Part shown: positions 1 to 5,873 of the stretch, in pieces
Layout: each line of letters begins with the position of its first letter
Position numbering within the stretch: the first letter of the stretch is position 1
Assembly (NCBI GenBank): GCA_003250235.1
Contig: QKGY01000318.1
Span: 1-16,267 of the forward strand
From: Desulfuromonadaceae bacterium
GTDB taxonomy: Bacteria > Desulfobacterota > Desulfuromonadia > Desulfuromonadales > SZUA-540
DNA: 16,267 bases
Direction: 5' to 3'
Program-made: the position numbers and the translations under genes
The notes under the pieces: model-generated
Told to the model about the DNA's origin: nothing
The model's database searches: none
Seen by the model: only the letters and a program-made list of their open reading frames with translations

Positions 1-163
1 CGTCGGCCCCCGGGCTTCCGACCTGATCGCCGAGGCCGTCATGGTCATGAATTTCGGCGGCAGCGCCCAGGACATCGCCCTGACCGTACACGCCCATCCG
101 ACCCTGTCCGAAGCCCTCAAAGAAGCCGCTCTGGCCGTCAACAATGTGGCAATCCACGCCTGA
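1..163 (+). CDS. lpdA: Dihydrolipoamide dehydrogenase (E3), C-terminal fragment
   Basis: Only the last 53 residues are present; the reading frame begins at base 2 and runs to TGA at 161-163. The fragment carries the E3 C-terminal signature HAHPTLSEA, whose second His and following Glu form the catalytic pair next to the FAD/disulfide centre of the other subunit in this flavoenzyme family. E3 reoxidises the lipoyl groups of 2-oxoacid dehydrogenase complexes or the glycine cleavage system. The upstream genes lie outside the window, so I cannot say which complex it serves. It is followed after 21 bp by the DUF302 gene on the same strand, so the two are probably cotranscribed. The family call rests on a short but very characteristic segment. 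Confidence 0.88.
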   Translation, partial: VGPRASDLIAEAVMVMNFGGSAQDIALTVHAHPTLSEALKEAALAVNNVAIHA

Positions 164-184
164 GCCGAAGAGGAGGAGATAAAA

Positions 185-583
185 ATGAAACTGGATGGTC
201 CATATTACTTCGGTAAGACCGTAAAGCAACCCTTTGAGGCCCTGCTCGAAGCCGCGCGCTCGGCCCTTCAGGCCCAGGGGTTCGGCATTCTCACCGAAAT
301 CGACATCCGCAACAAGATCAAGGAAAAGCTCGGCGAGGAGTTTCGCCCCTATGTCATCCTCGGCGCCTGCAATCCCTCTCTCGCCCACAAAGCGTTGAGC
401 GCGGAGTTGCCCCTGGGTGTGCTTCTGCCCTGCAACGTGGTCGTTTACCAGCAGAGCCCGGCGGAATGCGTCGTGCTGGCCATGGATCCCGTCGGCGCCA
501 TGCAGGTGGTCCAGAACCCGGAGGTGACGACCGTCGCCGCCGAGGTCAAAGCGCGCCTGTCCAAGGCGCTCGACAGCCTGTAA
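185..583 (+). CDS. DUF302 family protein
   Basis: The 132-residue protein has the size and pattern of a single DUF302 domain. An N-terminal segment reads FEALLEAARSALQAQGFGIL, a middle segment ends in YVILGACNPSLAHKAL, and a hydrophobic stretch LGVLLPCNVVVYQ precedes the acidic C-terminal part. The ILGACNP and LLPCNVVVY elements are typical of the family. No signal peptide or membrane segment is visible, so it should be cytoplasmic. The ATG at 185 has a strong purine-rich ribosome site (GAGGAGGAG at about 171-179). It sits 21 bp after the lpdA stop, so cotranscription is likely. The biochemical role of DUF302 is not established, and the link to E3 is only positional. Confidence 0.85.
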   Translation: MKLDGPYYFGKTVKQPFEALLEAARSALQAQGFGILTEIDIRNKIKEKLGEEFRPYVILGACNPSLAHKALSAELPLGVLLPCNVVVYQQSPAECVVLAMDPVGAMQVVQNPEVTTVAAEVKARLSKALDSL

Positions 584-623
584 GCCGCTCACCGCCCCCT
601 TTTCCGAGCGGAAAACAACAAAA

Positions 624-653
624 AAACAGGGCCTGCTTCAGCAGGCCCTGTTT
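624..653 (-). terminator. Rho-independent terminator between convergent genes
   Basis: A near-perfect hairpin has arms ACAGGGCCTGCT and AGCAGGCCCTGT separated by only two bases. Read on the minus strand it runs into a long T stretch (TTTTTTTGTTGTTTT), a textbook terminator for the orphan gene at 728-1174. Read on the plus strand only three T follow, so termination of the lpdA-DUF302 transcript here would be weaker. Confidence 0.85.
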
Positions 654-727
654 CAGGTTATAGGGGTAGTGTCTCCTCCACGAAGAGGGAATTCAGAAAA
701 AGCAAAAACGACGTCCGCAGCAGGGAG

Positions 728-1174
728 TCAGTTGGCGCTGGGGCGGGCCGAAGACAGAGGCATGCGACCGGCAGGCGTGAAACGGCTGTAATAGTCCGTC
801 ACATCCTCCAGGATCTTGGTCGACTCCTTGACCTGGCGGACGATTTCCTTGAAGGCATACCCTTCCCAGGGGGACTTGGCATCCACATTGATCCGTTGAG
901 GATTTTTCTTGGTGGTCAGGGAGCGGTTATGCCCATCCGCCACCAGGAGAATCCAGGCGTCGGCGTATTCGTTCTCCACAATCGCCTCGCAGAGTAACTT
1001 TTTCTGCTCGACCAGAACGACCCTGGCGGCAAACAAGCCGGCAATGCGCTCTATCGTCTCGCGGTGCTTCGCCATCGCCTCGTAAGAACGACCCGCATCG
1101 CCGATATCGACGAAGACGGCCACCTTGGCGCTGCGAAACTTCTCATAATCGACCAGTGCCTCTGAACGGATCAT
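728..1174 (-). CDS. Unrecognised conserved-looking small protein (148 aa)
   Basis: I do not recognise this protein. It starts at ATG 1172-1174 with an AAAGGGG ribosome site about 7 bases upstream, and it has its own sigma-70-like promoter and a strong terminator, so it is a genuine monocistronic gene. There is no signal peptide or membrane segment. The sequence looks alpha/beta: a first strand VAVFVDIGDAG near residues 18-28, a helix rich in charged residues, a strand ARVVLVEQ, and another strand WILLVADGHN near residues 74-83. The C-terminal third is helical and ends in a low-complexity Ser/Ala/Pro tail. Two acidic residues at strand ends (VFVD and LVAD) loosely recall NYN/PIN-type Rossmann-like folds, but the motif is incomplete, so I assign no function. 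Confidence 0.75.
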   Translation of the reverse strand: MIRSEALVDYEKFRSAKVAVFVDIGDAGRSYEAMAKHRETIERIAGLFAARVVLVEQKKLLCEAIVENEYADAWILLVADGHNRSLTTKKNPQRINVDAKSPWEGYAFKEIVRQVKESTKILEDVTDYYSRFTPAGRMPLSSARPSAN

Positions 1175-1227
1175 GACCCATACCCCTTTTTCATTTAAAG
1201 AACCGATTGTTGCGTTAGAGAATTTAC

Positions 1228-1255
1228 ATAGTATCGGCTAATTTTGCCTTGGCAA
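1228..1255 (-). promoter_or_regulatory. Sigma-70-type promoter of the orphan gene
   Basis: On the minus strand TTGCCA (1250-1255) and TACTAT (1228-1233) are separated by 16 bp. This predicts a start of transcription near 1221 and a leader of about 47 bases before the ATG at 1174. Confidence 0.55.
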
Positions 1256-1333
1256 GAGCCCTCTCCGTTTTTCCTGGCCGAGGCCAGGGCTGCTGCCGAC
1301 CATTCTCCGAAACCCGCCGTCTTCCCCCGAGGG

Positions 1334-1362
1334 TTGACAACCATCCGGCAAACAGTGACAAT
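1334..1362 (+). promoter_or_regulatory. Sigma-70-type promoter immediately upstream of the sensor kinase
   Basis: A consensus -35 TTGACA (1334-1339) is followed after exactly 17 bp by GACAAT (1357-1362; 4 of 6 matches to TATAAT). The predicted transcription start, about seven bases downstream, coincides with the A of the ATG at 1369. No ribosome-binding sequence lies between, so the mRNA may be leaderless. Confidence 0.5.
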
Positions 1363-1368
1363 CGCCCC

Positions 1369-3096
1369 ATGATGCGATTTTCAGGACGTTTTCTAATTGC
1401 CGGCGGACTCATGCTGCTCGCTTTGGCCGGCAGTGTCCGGGCCGAGGAGGAGGAACCTCTTCACGTCGTCGTCGGCGGCGACCACAGTTATCCGCCCTAC
1501 GAATTCATCGATGAAAGCGGGAAGCCCAACGGCTTTAACGTCGAGCTGACCCAGGCAGTAGCGAGGGTCATGGGTTTCGACGTCGAGTTCCGTCTCGGTT
1601 CCTGGGGAACGATGCGCCAGGCTCTGGCCAACGGAGATGTCGATATCCTGCAGGGGATGGCCTATTCCAAGGAACGCACCAGCGAGGTCGACTTTTCGCT
1701 GCCTAACGCCGTGGTGCACCAGTCCATCTGGAACCGCAAGGACGGCCCGCAGATCACCTCCGTCAAAGCGATGACCGGCCGCGAAGTGATCGTCATGCGC
1801 GGCAGTATCATGCACGACTACATGCTGCGCAACCAGCCGGAGGCCCGCCTGATCCTGGTCGAATCCCTCGCCGATGCCCTGCGCCAGCTCGCCTCCGGCA
1901 AGCATGACTGCGCTCTGGTGGCCAAGCTGCCGGGACAGTACCTGGTCGACAAGTACGGTCTCACCAACATCACCCCGACCGCCAAGCCCCTGGTCGCCCA
2001 GGACTACGGCTACGCCGTGCGCAAAGGCAACTGGCAGCTGTTGGCGCGGTTCAACGACGGCCTGGCGATCCTGCACAAGACCGGGGAGTTTGAAAAGATT
2101 TCCCGTCGTTGGCTCGGGGTGCTGGAACCTCAGCCCCTCAACTGGAAAAAAATATCCGGCTACATGGTCCTGGCCGTCACCCCGTTTCTTCTGGGCATCG
2201 GCGCCATCGCCCTGTGGTCGCGACTGCTGAAGAAGGAAGTGGCACAACGCACCCAGGCCCTCGAACAGGAAGTCACCGACCACCGCCGCACCATGGACGA
2301 GCTGAAAGTCCGGCAGCGCCAGCTGATCCAGGCCGACAAGATGACGTCTCTCGGCATCCTGGTCTCCGGCGTAGCCCACGAGATCAACAACCCCACCGGG
2401 TTGATTCTGCTCAACATGCCCCATCTGGAAAAAGCCTTCAGCGACGCCGACCCCGTACTCCTCGATCACTACAACCGGCATGGCGATTTCCGCCTCGGAT
2501 GGCTGAAATATACGCGCATGCGGGAGGAGATCCCGCAGATGTTCCAGGAAATGCACGATGCCGCTCAGCGGATCAAGAGGATCGTCGAGGACCTGAAGGA
2601 TTTCGCCCGCCAGGACGACAATGACCGCATGCAGCGACTCGATCTCAACGCGGTGGTCGCCACCGCCCTGCGGCTGGTGGACAACCAGATTCGCAAAGCT
2701 ACGGATCATTTCAGTCTCCACTATGCCGAAGGACTCCCCCGGGTCCAGGGCAACCACCAGCGTATCGAACAGGTGATCGTCAATCTGGTTCTCAATGCCT
2801 GCCAGGCCCTCCCGTCGACCGCCCACCGCATCTGGCTTCAGACCGCCCTTTCTGCCGAGGGGGCCGTGCAGGTGGTACTGCGCGACGAGGGATCGGGGAT
2901 TCCGCAGGAACATCTGCCGCACCTGACCGACCCATTTTTCACCACCAAACGCGAGCAGGGAGGAACCGGTCTGGGACTATCCATCTCCGCCGGCATCGTC
3001 CGGGAGCATGGCGGTACCCTGCACTTTGATTCCCAGCCCGGTCAGGGCACCACCGTGACCCTGACCCTCCCTGTCTGTACGGAGGAGGAGGCATGA
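1369..3096 (+). CDS. Hybrid-sensor histidine kinase with periplasmic SBP_bac_3 domain
   Basis: This 575-residue membrane kinase senses a small solute outside the cytoplasmic membrane. Residues 1-25 form a signal peptide ending in SVRA. Residues 30-250 form an SBP_bac_3 (amino-acid-binding-type) periplasmic domain, with YPPYEF at 41-46 and GFNVEL at 55-60. A single membrane segment spans about 265-284. A coiled linker follows, then the HisKA domain with AHEINNP and phospho-acceptor His337. The catalytic ATPase domain has N-box residues around 466-480, DEGSGIP at 506-512, DPFFTTK and GTGLGLSI. About 130 residues separate the H and N boxes, with a helical stretch after the His. I chose ATG 1369 (or 1372) because the signal peptide starts there; a TTG at 1249 would add 40 implausible residues and overlap the divergent promoter. 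The gene overlaps its response regulator by 4 bp. SBP_bac_3 proteins often bind polar amino acids, but the ligand here is unknown. Confidence 0.9.
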   Translation: MMRFSGRFLIAGGLMLLALAGSVRAEEEEPLHVVVGGDHSYPPYEFIDESGKPNGFNVELTQAVARVMGFDVEFRLGSWGTMRQALANGDVDILQGMAYSKERTSEVDFSLPNAVVHQSIWNRKDGPQITSVKAMTGREVIVMRGSIMHDYMLRNQPEARLILVESLADALRQLASGKHDCALVAKLPGQYLVDKYGLTNITPTAKPLVAQDYGYAVRKGNWQLLARFNDGLAILHKTGEFEKISRRWLGVLEPQPLNWKKISGYMVLAVTPFLLGIGAIALWSRLLKKEVAQRTQALEQEVTDHRRTMDELKVRQRQLIQADKMTSLGILVSGVAHEINNPTGLILLNMPHLEKAFSDADPVLLDHYNRHGDFRLGWLKYTRMREEIPQMFQEMHDAAQRIKRIVEDLKDFARQDDNDRMQRLDLNAVVATALRLVDNQIRKATDHFSLHYAEGLPRVQGNHQRIEQVIVNLVLNACQALPSTAHRIWLQTALSAEGAVQVVLRDEGSGIPQEHLPHLTDPFFTTKREQGGTGLGLSISAGIVREHGGTLHFDSQPGQGTTVTLTLPVCTEEEA

Positions 3097-4508
3097 CCGA
3101 CACCCTGTATCCCGACTTCGCCGTGCTGCTCGTCGATGACGAGCCGGCTTGGCTGCGCGGCCTGAGTATGACCCTGGAAGGTCGGGCCGGCATCACCAAC
3201 CTGATCCAGTGCAGCGACAGCCGCGAGGTTCCCGCCATCCTGGAATCCCAGCCGGTAGGCCTGGTTCTGCTCGATCTGACCATGCCGTTTCTGTCCGGGG
3301 AAAAGCTCCTCGATATCATCCGGGAACAGCACCCGCAGGTGCGGGTGATCGTCGTCAGCGGTCTCAATCAGGTCGATGTGGCTGTGCGCTGCGTGCATCA
3401 GGGCGCTTTCGACTATTTCGTCAAAACCGTCGAGGATGAGCGGCTGATCGAAGGGGTGCAACGGGCCATCCGCATGCAGGAGCTCGAACAGGAGAACCGC
3501 GCCCTGCGTTACCGGTTTTTCCAGACTGGGCTGGAGCGGCCGGAGGCGTTTTCCGCCATCCGTACCCAGGACGTGGCTCTGCGCAGGGTTTTCCGTTATA
3601 TCGAGTCGATCGCCGCAAGCCCCCAGCCGATCCTCATCACCGGCGAATCGGGGGTGGGCAAGGAACTGGTCGCCCGGGCCATCCACGACGTCAGCGGCCG
3701 TCGCGGCGATCTGGTCACCGTCAATGTCGCCGGACTGGATGACAACGTCTTCAGCGATACTCTGTTCGGGCACCTCAAGGGGGCGTTCACCGGAGCCGAC
3801 GGGGCACGCGACGGCATGGTCGCCCGCGCTTCGGGGGGGACGCTTTTTCTCGACGAGATCGGCGACGTCTCCCCGGCCTCCCAGGTCAAGCTGCTTCGCC
3901 TGCTTCAGGAAGGGGAATACTTCCCTCTCGGCTCCGACCAGCCCCGCCAGTCGGCGGCCCGCATCGTCGTCGCCACCCATCACGACTTGGCAACGGCCCA
4001 GCAATCCGGAACCTTCCGGCGCGACCTGTATTACCGCCTCTGCGCCCATCATGTCCATATCCCCCCCCTACGCGAACGCCCGGAGGACATCGCCCTGCTG
4101 CTCGATCATTTCCTCGACGAAGCGGCGCTGACGTTCGACAAGAAAAAACCGACCCCGCCCCGCGAACTCGTTCCGCTCCTAAAAAGCTATGCGTTTCCCG
4201 GCAACATCCGGGAGCTGCGTTCCCTGGTGTTCGATGCCGTCGGCGCCCACCAGTCACGGGTGCTGTCCATGGAAACCTTTCGCCGGGCGATTCATCCCGG
4301 CCCCAATCCTCCTCAGGAGGACTTCGCCTCCGAACCGCTGAAAAATCCCTTTGCGGCCTGCGAATCCCTGCCCACCCTGCAGCAGGCGGTCGAACTCCTC
4401 ATTGACGAAGCGGTACGGCGCTCCGAGGGGAGCCAGACGACGGCCGCCCGCATCCTGGGGATTTCGCAGCCGGCCCTCTCTAAGCGCCTGAAGCAGAAAA
4501 CGGGGTAA
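3093..4508 (+). CDS. NtrC-family sigma-54-dependent response regulator
   Basis: The 471-residue protein is a complete bacterial enhancer-binding protein. The receiver domain (about 9-125) has acidic pocket D15/D16, phospho-acceptor D61, S89 in the usual Thr/Ser position, and K111. The AAA+ domain (about 155-385) has Walker A GESGVGK (184-190), the sigma-54 contact loop GAFTGA (230-235), Walker B LFLDE (251-255), RDLYYRL near 310 and FPGNIREL near 368-375. A Fis-type helix-turn-helix (about 447-468, TTAARILGISQPALSKRL) ends the protein almost at its last residue. The ATG overlaps the kinase stop (ATGA) and has GGAGGAGGAGG just before it, so the pair is translationally coupled. The intact GAFTGA motif fits the sigma-54 promoter found 200 bp downstream of its stop codon, making the TAXI-TRAP operon the obvious target. 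Confidence 0.93.
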   Translation: MTDTLYPDFAVLLVDDEPAWLRGLSMTLEGRAGITNLIQCSDSREVPAILESQPVGLVLLDLTMPFLSGEKLLDIIREQHPQVRVIVVSGLNQVDVAVRCVHQGAFDYFVKTVEDERLIEGVQRAIRMQELEQENRALRYRFFQTGLERPEAFSAIRTQDVALRRVFRYIESIAASPQPILITGESGVGKELVARAIHDVSGRRGDLVTVNVAGLDDNVFSDTLFGHLKGAFTGADGARDGMVARASGGTLFLDEIGDVSPASQVKLLRLLQEGEYFPLGSDQPRQSAARIVVATHHDLATAQQSGTFRRDLYYRLCAHHVHIPPLRERPEDIALLLDHFLDEAALTFDKKKPTPPRELVPLLKSYAFPGNIRELRSLVFDAVGAHQSRVLSMETFRRAIHPGPNPPQEDFASEPLKNPFAACESLPTLQQAVELLIDEAVRRSEGSQTTAARILGISQPALSKRLKQKTG

Positions 4509-4530
4509 TCCGACATTCGTTCGAACCCCT

Positions 4531-4630
4531 ATAACCGCGGTTATCGTCATAACAACGGTTAACACCCTTTACACCGCGCTCTCTGGCTGGTTATAGCGGT
4601 TGTCACCCCGGAAGCCATAATCTTCGTTAT
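4531..4630 (+). promoter_or_regulatory. Cluster of ATAAC-N4-GTTAT palindromes: probable enhancer for the NtrC-type regulator
   Basis: Site 1 (4531-4544) is a perfect 14-bp palindrome, ATAACCGCGGTTAT. Site 2 (4549-4562) is ATAACAACGGTTAA, centred 18 bp downstream. Site 4 (4617-4630) is ATAATCTTCGTTAT. Between them, 4590-4603 (GTTATAGCGGTTGT) holds two half-sites in the same orientation, a degenerate third site. The cluster lies about 105-205 bp upstream of the predicted sigma-54 transcription start, the usual place for enhancer-binding protein sites, and starts 23 bp after the regulator gene. Binding by the neighbouring regulator is inferred. Confidence 0.65.
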
Positions 4631-4709
4631 ACCCCTTTAAAATCTCCTGCCCCTGTTTATTCCGCATTTTCTTGTATAATTACACCTTGTTGGGCATCTC
4701 CACGATCCC

Positions 4710-4725
4710 TGGCACCTCTCTTGCT
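4710..4725 (+). promoter_or_regulatory. Sigma-54 (RpoN) promoter of the TAXI-TRAP operon
   Basis: TGGCAC (4710-4715), five bases, then TTGCT (4721-4725) matches the -24/-12 consensus with the required 10 bases between the invariant GG and GC. Transcription should begin near 4735, giving a leader of about 88 bases before the ATG at 4824. The preceding gene encodes a GAFTGA-containing activator, which supports the call. Confidence 0.85.
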
Positions 4726-4755
4726 CAGATAAGCCTGCATACGCCCACAATCGGC

Positions 4756-4798
4756 AACCGCGGTGTGCGGTTGTGCTTTCCAGGTCCCTTGCGGGACC
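4756..4798 (+). other. Two hairpins in the 5' leader of the TAXI receptor mRNA
   Basis: Within the predicted leader, AACCGC/GCGGTT (4756-4761 with 4767-4772, 5-base loop) and GGTCCC/GGGACC (4783-4788 with 4793-4798, loop TTGC) form two short stable stems. Neither hides the ribosome site AAGGAGG at 4811-4817. They could stabilise the 5' end of the message; no known riboswitch fold is recognised. Confidence 0.4.
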
Positions 4799-4823
4799 GA
4801 CATATTTCACAAGGAGGAACGCA

Positions 4824-5795
4824 ATGAAACGATTCACCGGCTTGTTCATGGCAGCGGCATTTGTCCTGTCCACTTTCGGCATCGCCCTGGCGGCACCGAC
4901 CTATGTCACCATCGGCACCGGTGGAGTCACCGGCGTCTACTACCCGACCGGCGGCGCCATCGCCAAGATGGTCAACAAGAAACGCAAGGAATACAACCTG
5001 AGGGCGACCGTCGAGTCGACCGGTGGTTCGGTGTTCAACGTGAACGCCATTGCAGCCGGAGACCTCGAATTCGGCATCGTTCAGTCGGACCGCCAGTACC
5101 AGGCCTATAACGGTCTGGCCGATTGGGAAGGCAAGCCGGTCAAGGAGCTGCGCGCCGTTTTCTCCATTCACCCCGAATCGGTCACCATCGTCGCCAACGC
5201 GGAGAAGAACATCAAAACCGTCGCCGATCTCAAAGGTAAGGTCGTCAACATCGGCAACCCCGGATCGGGTCAGCGCGGCAACGCTGAAGACCTCTTCGCC
5301 GCTGCCGGCATCGACGTCAACAAAGACATGCAGGCCGAAGGCATGAAAGCGGCCGAATCAGCCAGCATGCTTCAGGACGGCCGCATCGACGCGTTCTTCT
5401 ACACCGTCGGGCATCCCAACGGCTCCGTCAAGGAAGCCGTAGCCGGCGCCACCAAGGTCAACTTTGTCGCCGTTCCCGCCGACATCGTCAAGAAGCTGAC
5501 CGACAAGTTCCCCTACTATGCCCCGGCGGAGATCCCCGTCGCCGAATACCCCGGCGTCATGAATACCGAAGATGTTCCGACCTTCGGCGTCAAGGCGACC
5601 CTCTGCACCAGCGCCAATGTGCCTGACGACGTGGTCTACGCCATCACCAAGGAAGTTTTTGAAAACTTCGACGAGTTCAAAACCCTGCACCCCGCCTTTG
5701 CCAACCTGACCAAGGAAAGCATGCTGCAGGGCCTCTCGGCGCCTATCCATCCCGGCGCCATGAAATACTACAAAGAAGTCGGCCTGATGAAGTAA
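4824..5795 (+). CDS. TAXI family TRAP transporter solute-binding receptor
   Basis: This 323-residue periplasmic receptor captures the substrate for the TRAP permease encoded next. The N-terminal 23 or so residues (MKRFTGLFMAAAFVLSTFG, ending near ALAA) form a signal peptide. The mature protein opens with YVTIGTGGVTGVYYPTGGAI, the hallmark of TAXI receptors. It continues with a STGGSVFNVNAIAAGDLEFG segment, the QSD motif, and GNPGSGQRG near residue 150. Start ATG 4824 is fixed by the strong AAGGAGG ribosome site 6 bases upstream and by the signal peptide; a TTG at 4773 is rejected. Characterised TAXI receptors have been linked to glutamate/glutamine and other carboxylates, but the ligand here cannot be assigned. 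The gene heads a sigma-54-driven operon. Confidence 0.93.
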   Translation: MKRFTGLFMAAAFVLSTFGIALAAPTYVTIGTGGVTGVYYPTGGAIAKMVNKKRKEYNLRATVESTGGSVFNVNAIAAGDLEFGIVQSDRQYQAYNGLADWEGKPVKELRAVFSIHPESVTIVANAEKNIKTVADLKGKVVNIGNPGSGQRGNAEDLFAAAGIDVNKDMQAEGMKAAESASMLQDGRIDAFFYTVGHPNGSVKEAVAGATKVNFVAVPADIVKKLTDKFPYYAPAEIPVAEYPGVMNTEDVPTFGVKATLCTSANVPDDVVYAITKEVFENFDEFKTLHPAFANLTKESMLQGLSAPIHPGAMKYYKEVGLMK

Positions 5796-5813
5796 GGCCC
5801 GCTGGGACTCAAC

Positions 5814-5838
5814 GGGGGCACCGCACCCAGGTGCCCCC
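5814..5838 (+). other. Intercistronic hairpin between receptor and permease genes
   Basis: Perfect 9-bp arms GGGGGCACC (5814-5822) and GGTGCCCCC (5830-5838) flank a 7-base loop, 18 bp after the receptor stop codon. No T tract follows (TTACCCG), so it is a poor terminator. It is better read as an mRNA-stabilising or attenuating element giving more receptor than permease. Confidence 0.6.
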
Positions 5839-5873
5839 TTACCCGCCAGAGTACATGACCCAAGGAGTGCACT

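Noticed and set aside
1249..1368. TTG at 1249 as start of the sensor kinase
   Set aside because: The extra 40 residues are Arg/Pro-rich, precede a clean signal peptide, lack a ribosome site, and the DNA overlaps the divergent promoter.
1393..2922. Long open frame on the minus strand opposite the sensor kinase
   Set aside because: It is antisense to a gene with complete kinase and SBP motifs. Its composition (runs of Gly, Asp, His, Val without domain motifs) is that of a GC-rich shadow frame.
4652..4680. Consensus TATAAT at 4675-4680 as a sigma-70 promoter for the TAXI operon
   Set aside because: The sequence 15-17 bp upstream (CTGTTT or similar) is a poor -35 and the extended -10 TG is misplaced by one base. 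The sigma-54 site downstream explains expression better. A weak basal promoter remains possible.
4678..4690. Possible IHF site between enhancer and sigma-54 promoter
   Set aside because: The best match (AATTACACCTTGT) departs from the IHF consensus at several fixed positions; the AT-rich stretch alone is not enough.
4773..4823. TTG at 4773 as start of the TAXI receptor
   Set aside because: The ATG at 4824 has a strong AAGGAGG site and begins a normal signal peptide; the upstream frame lies within leader hairpins.
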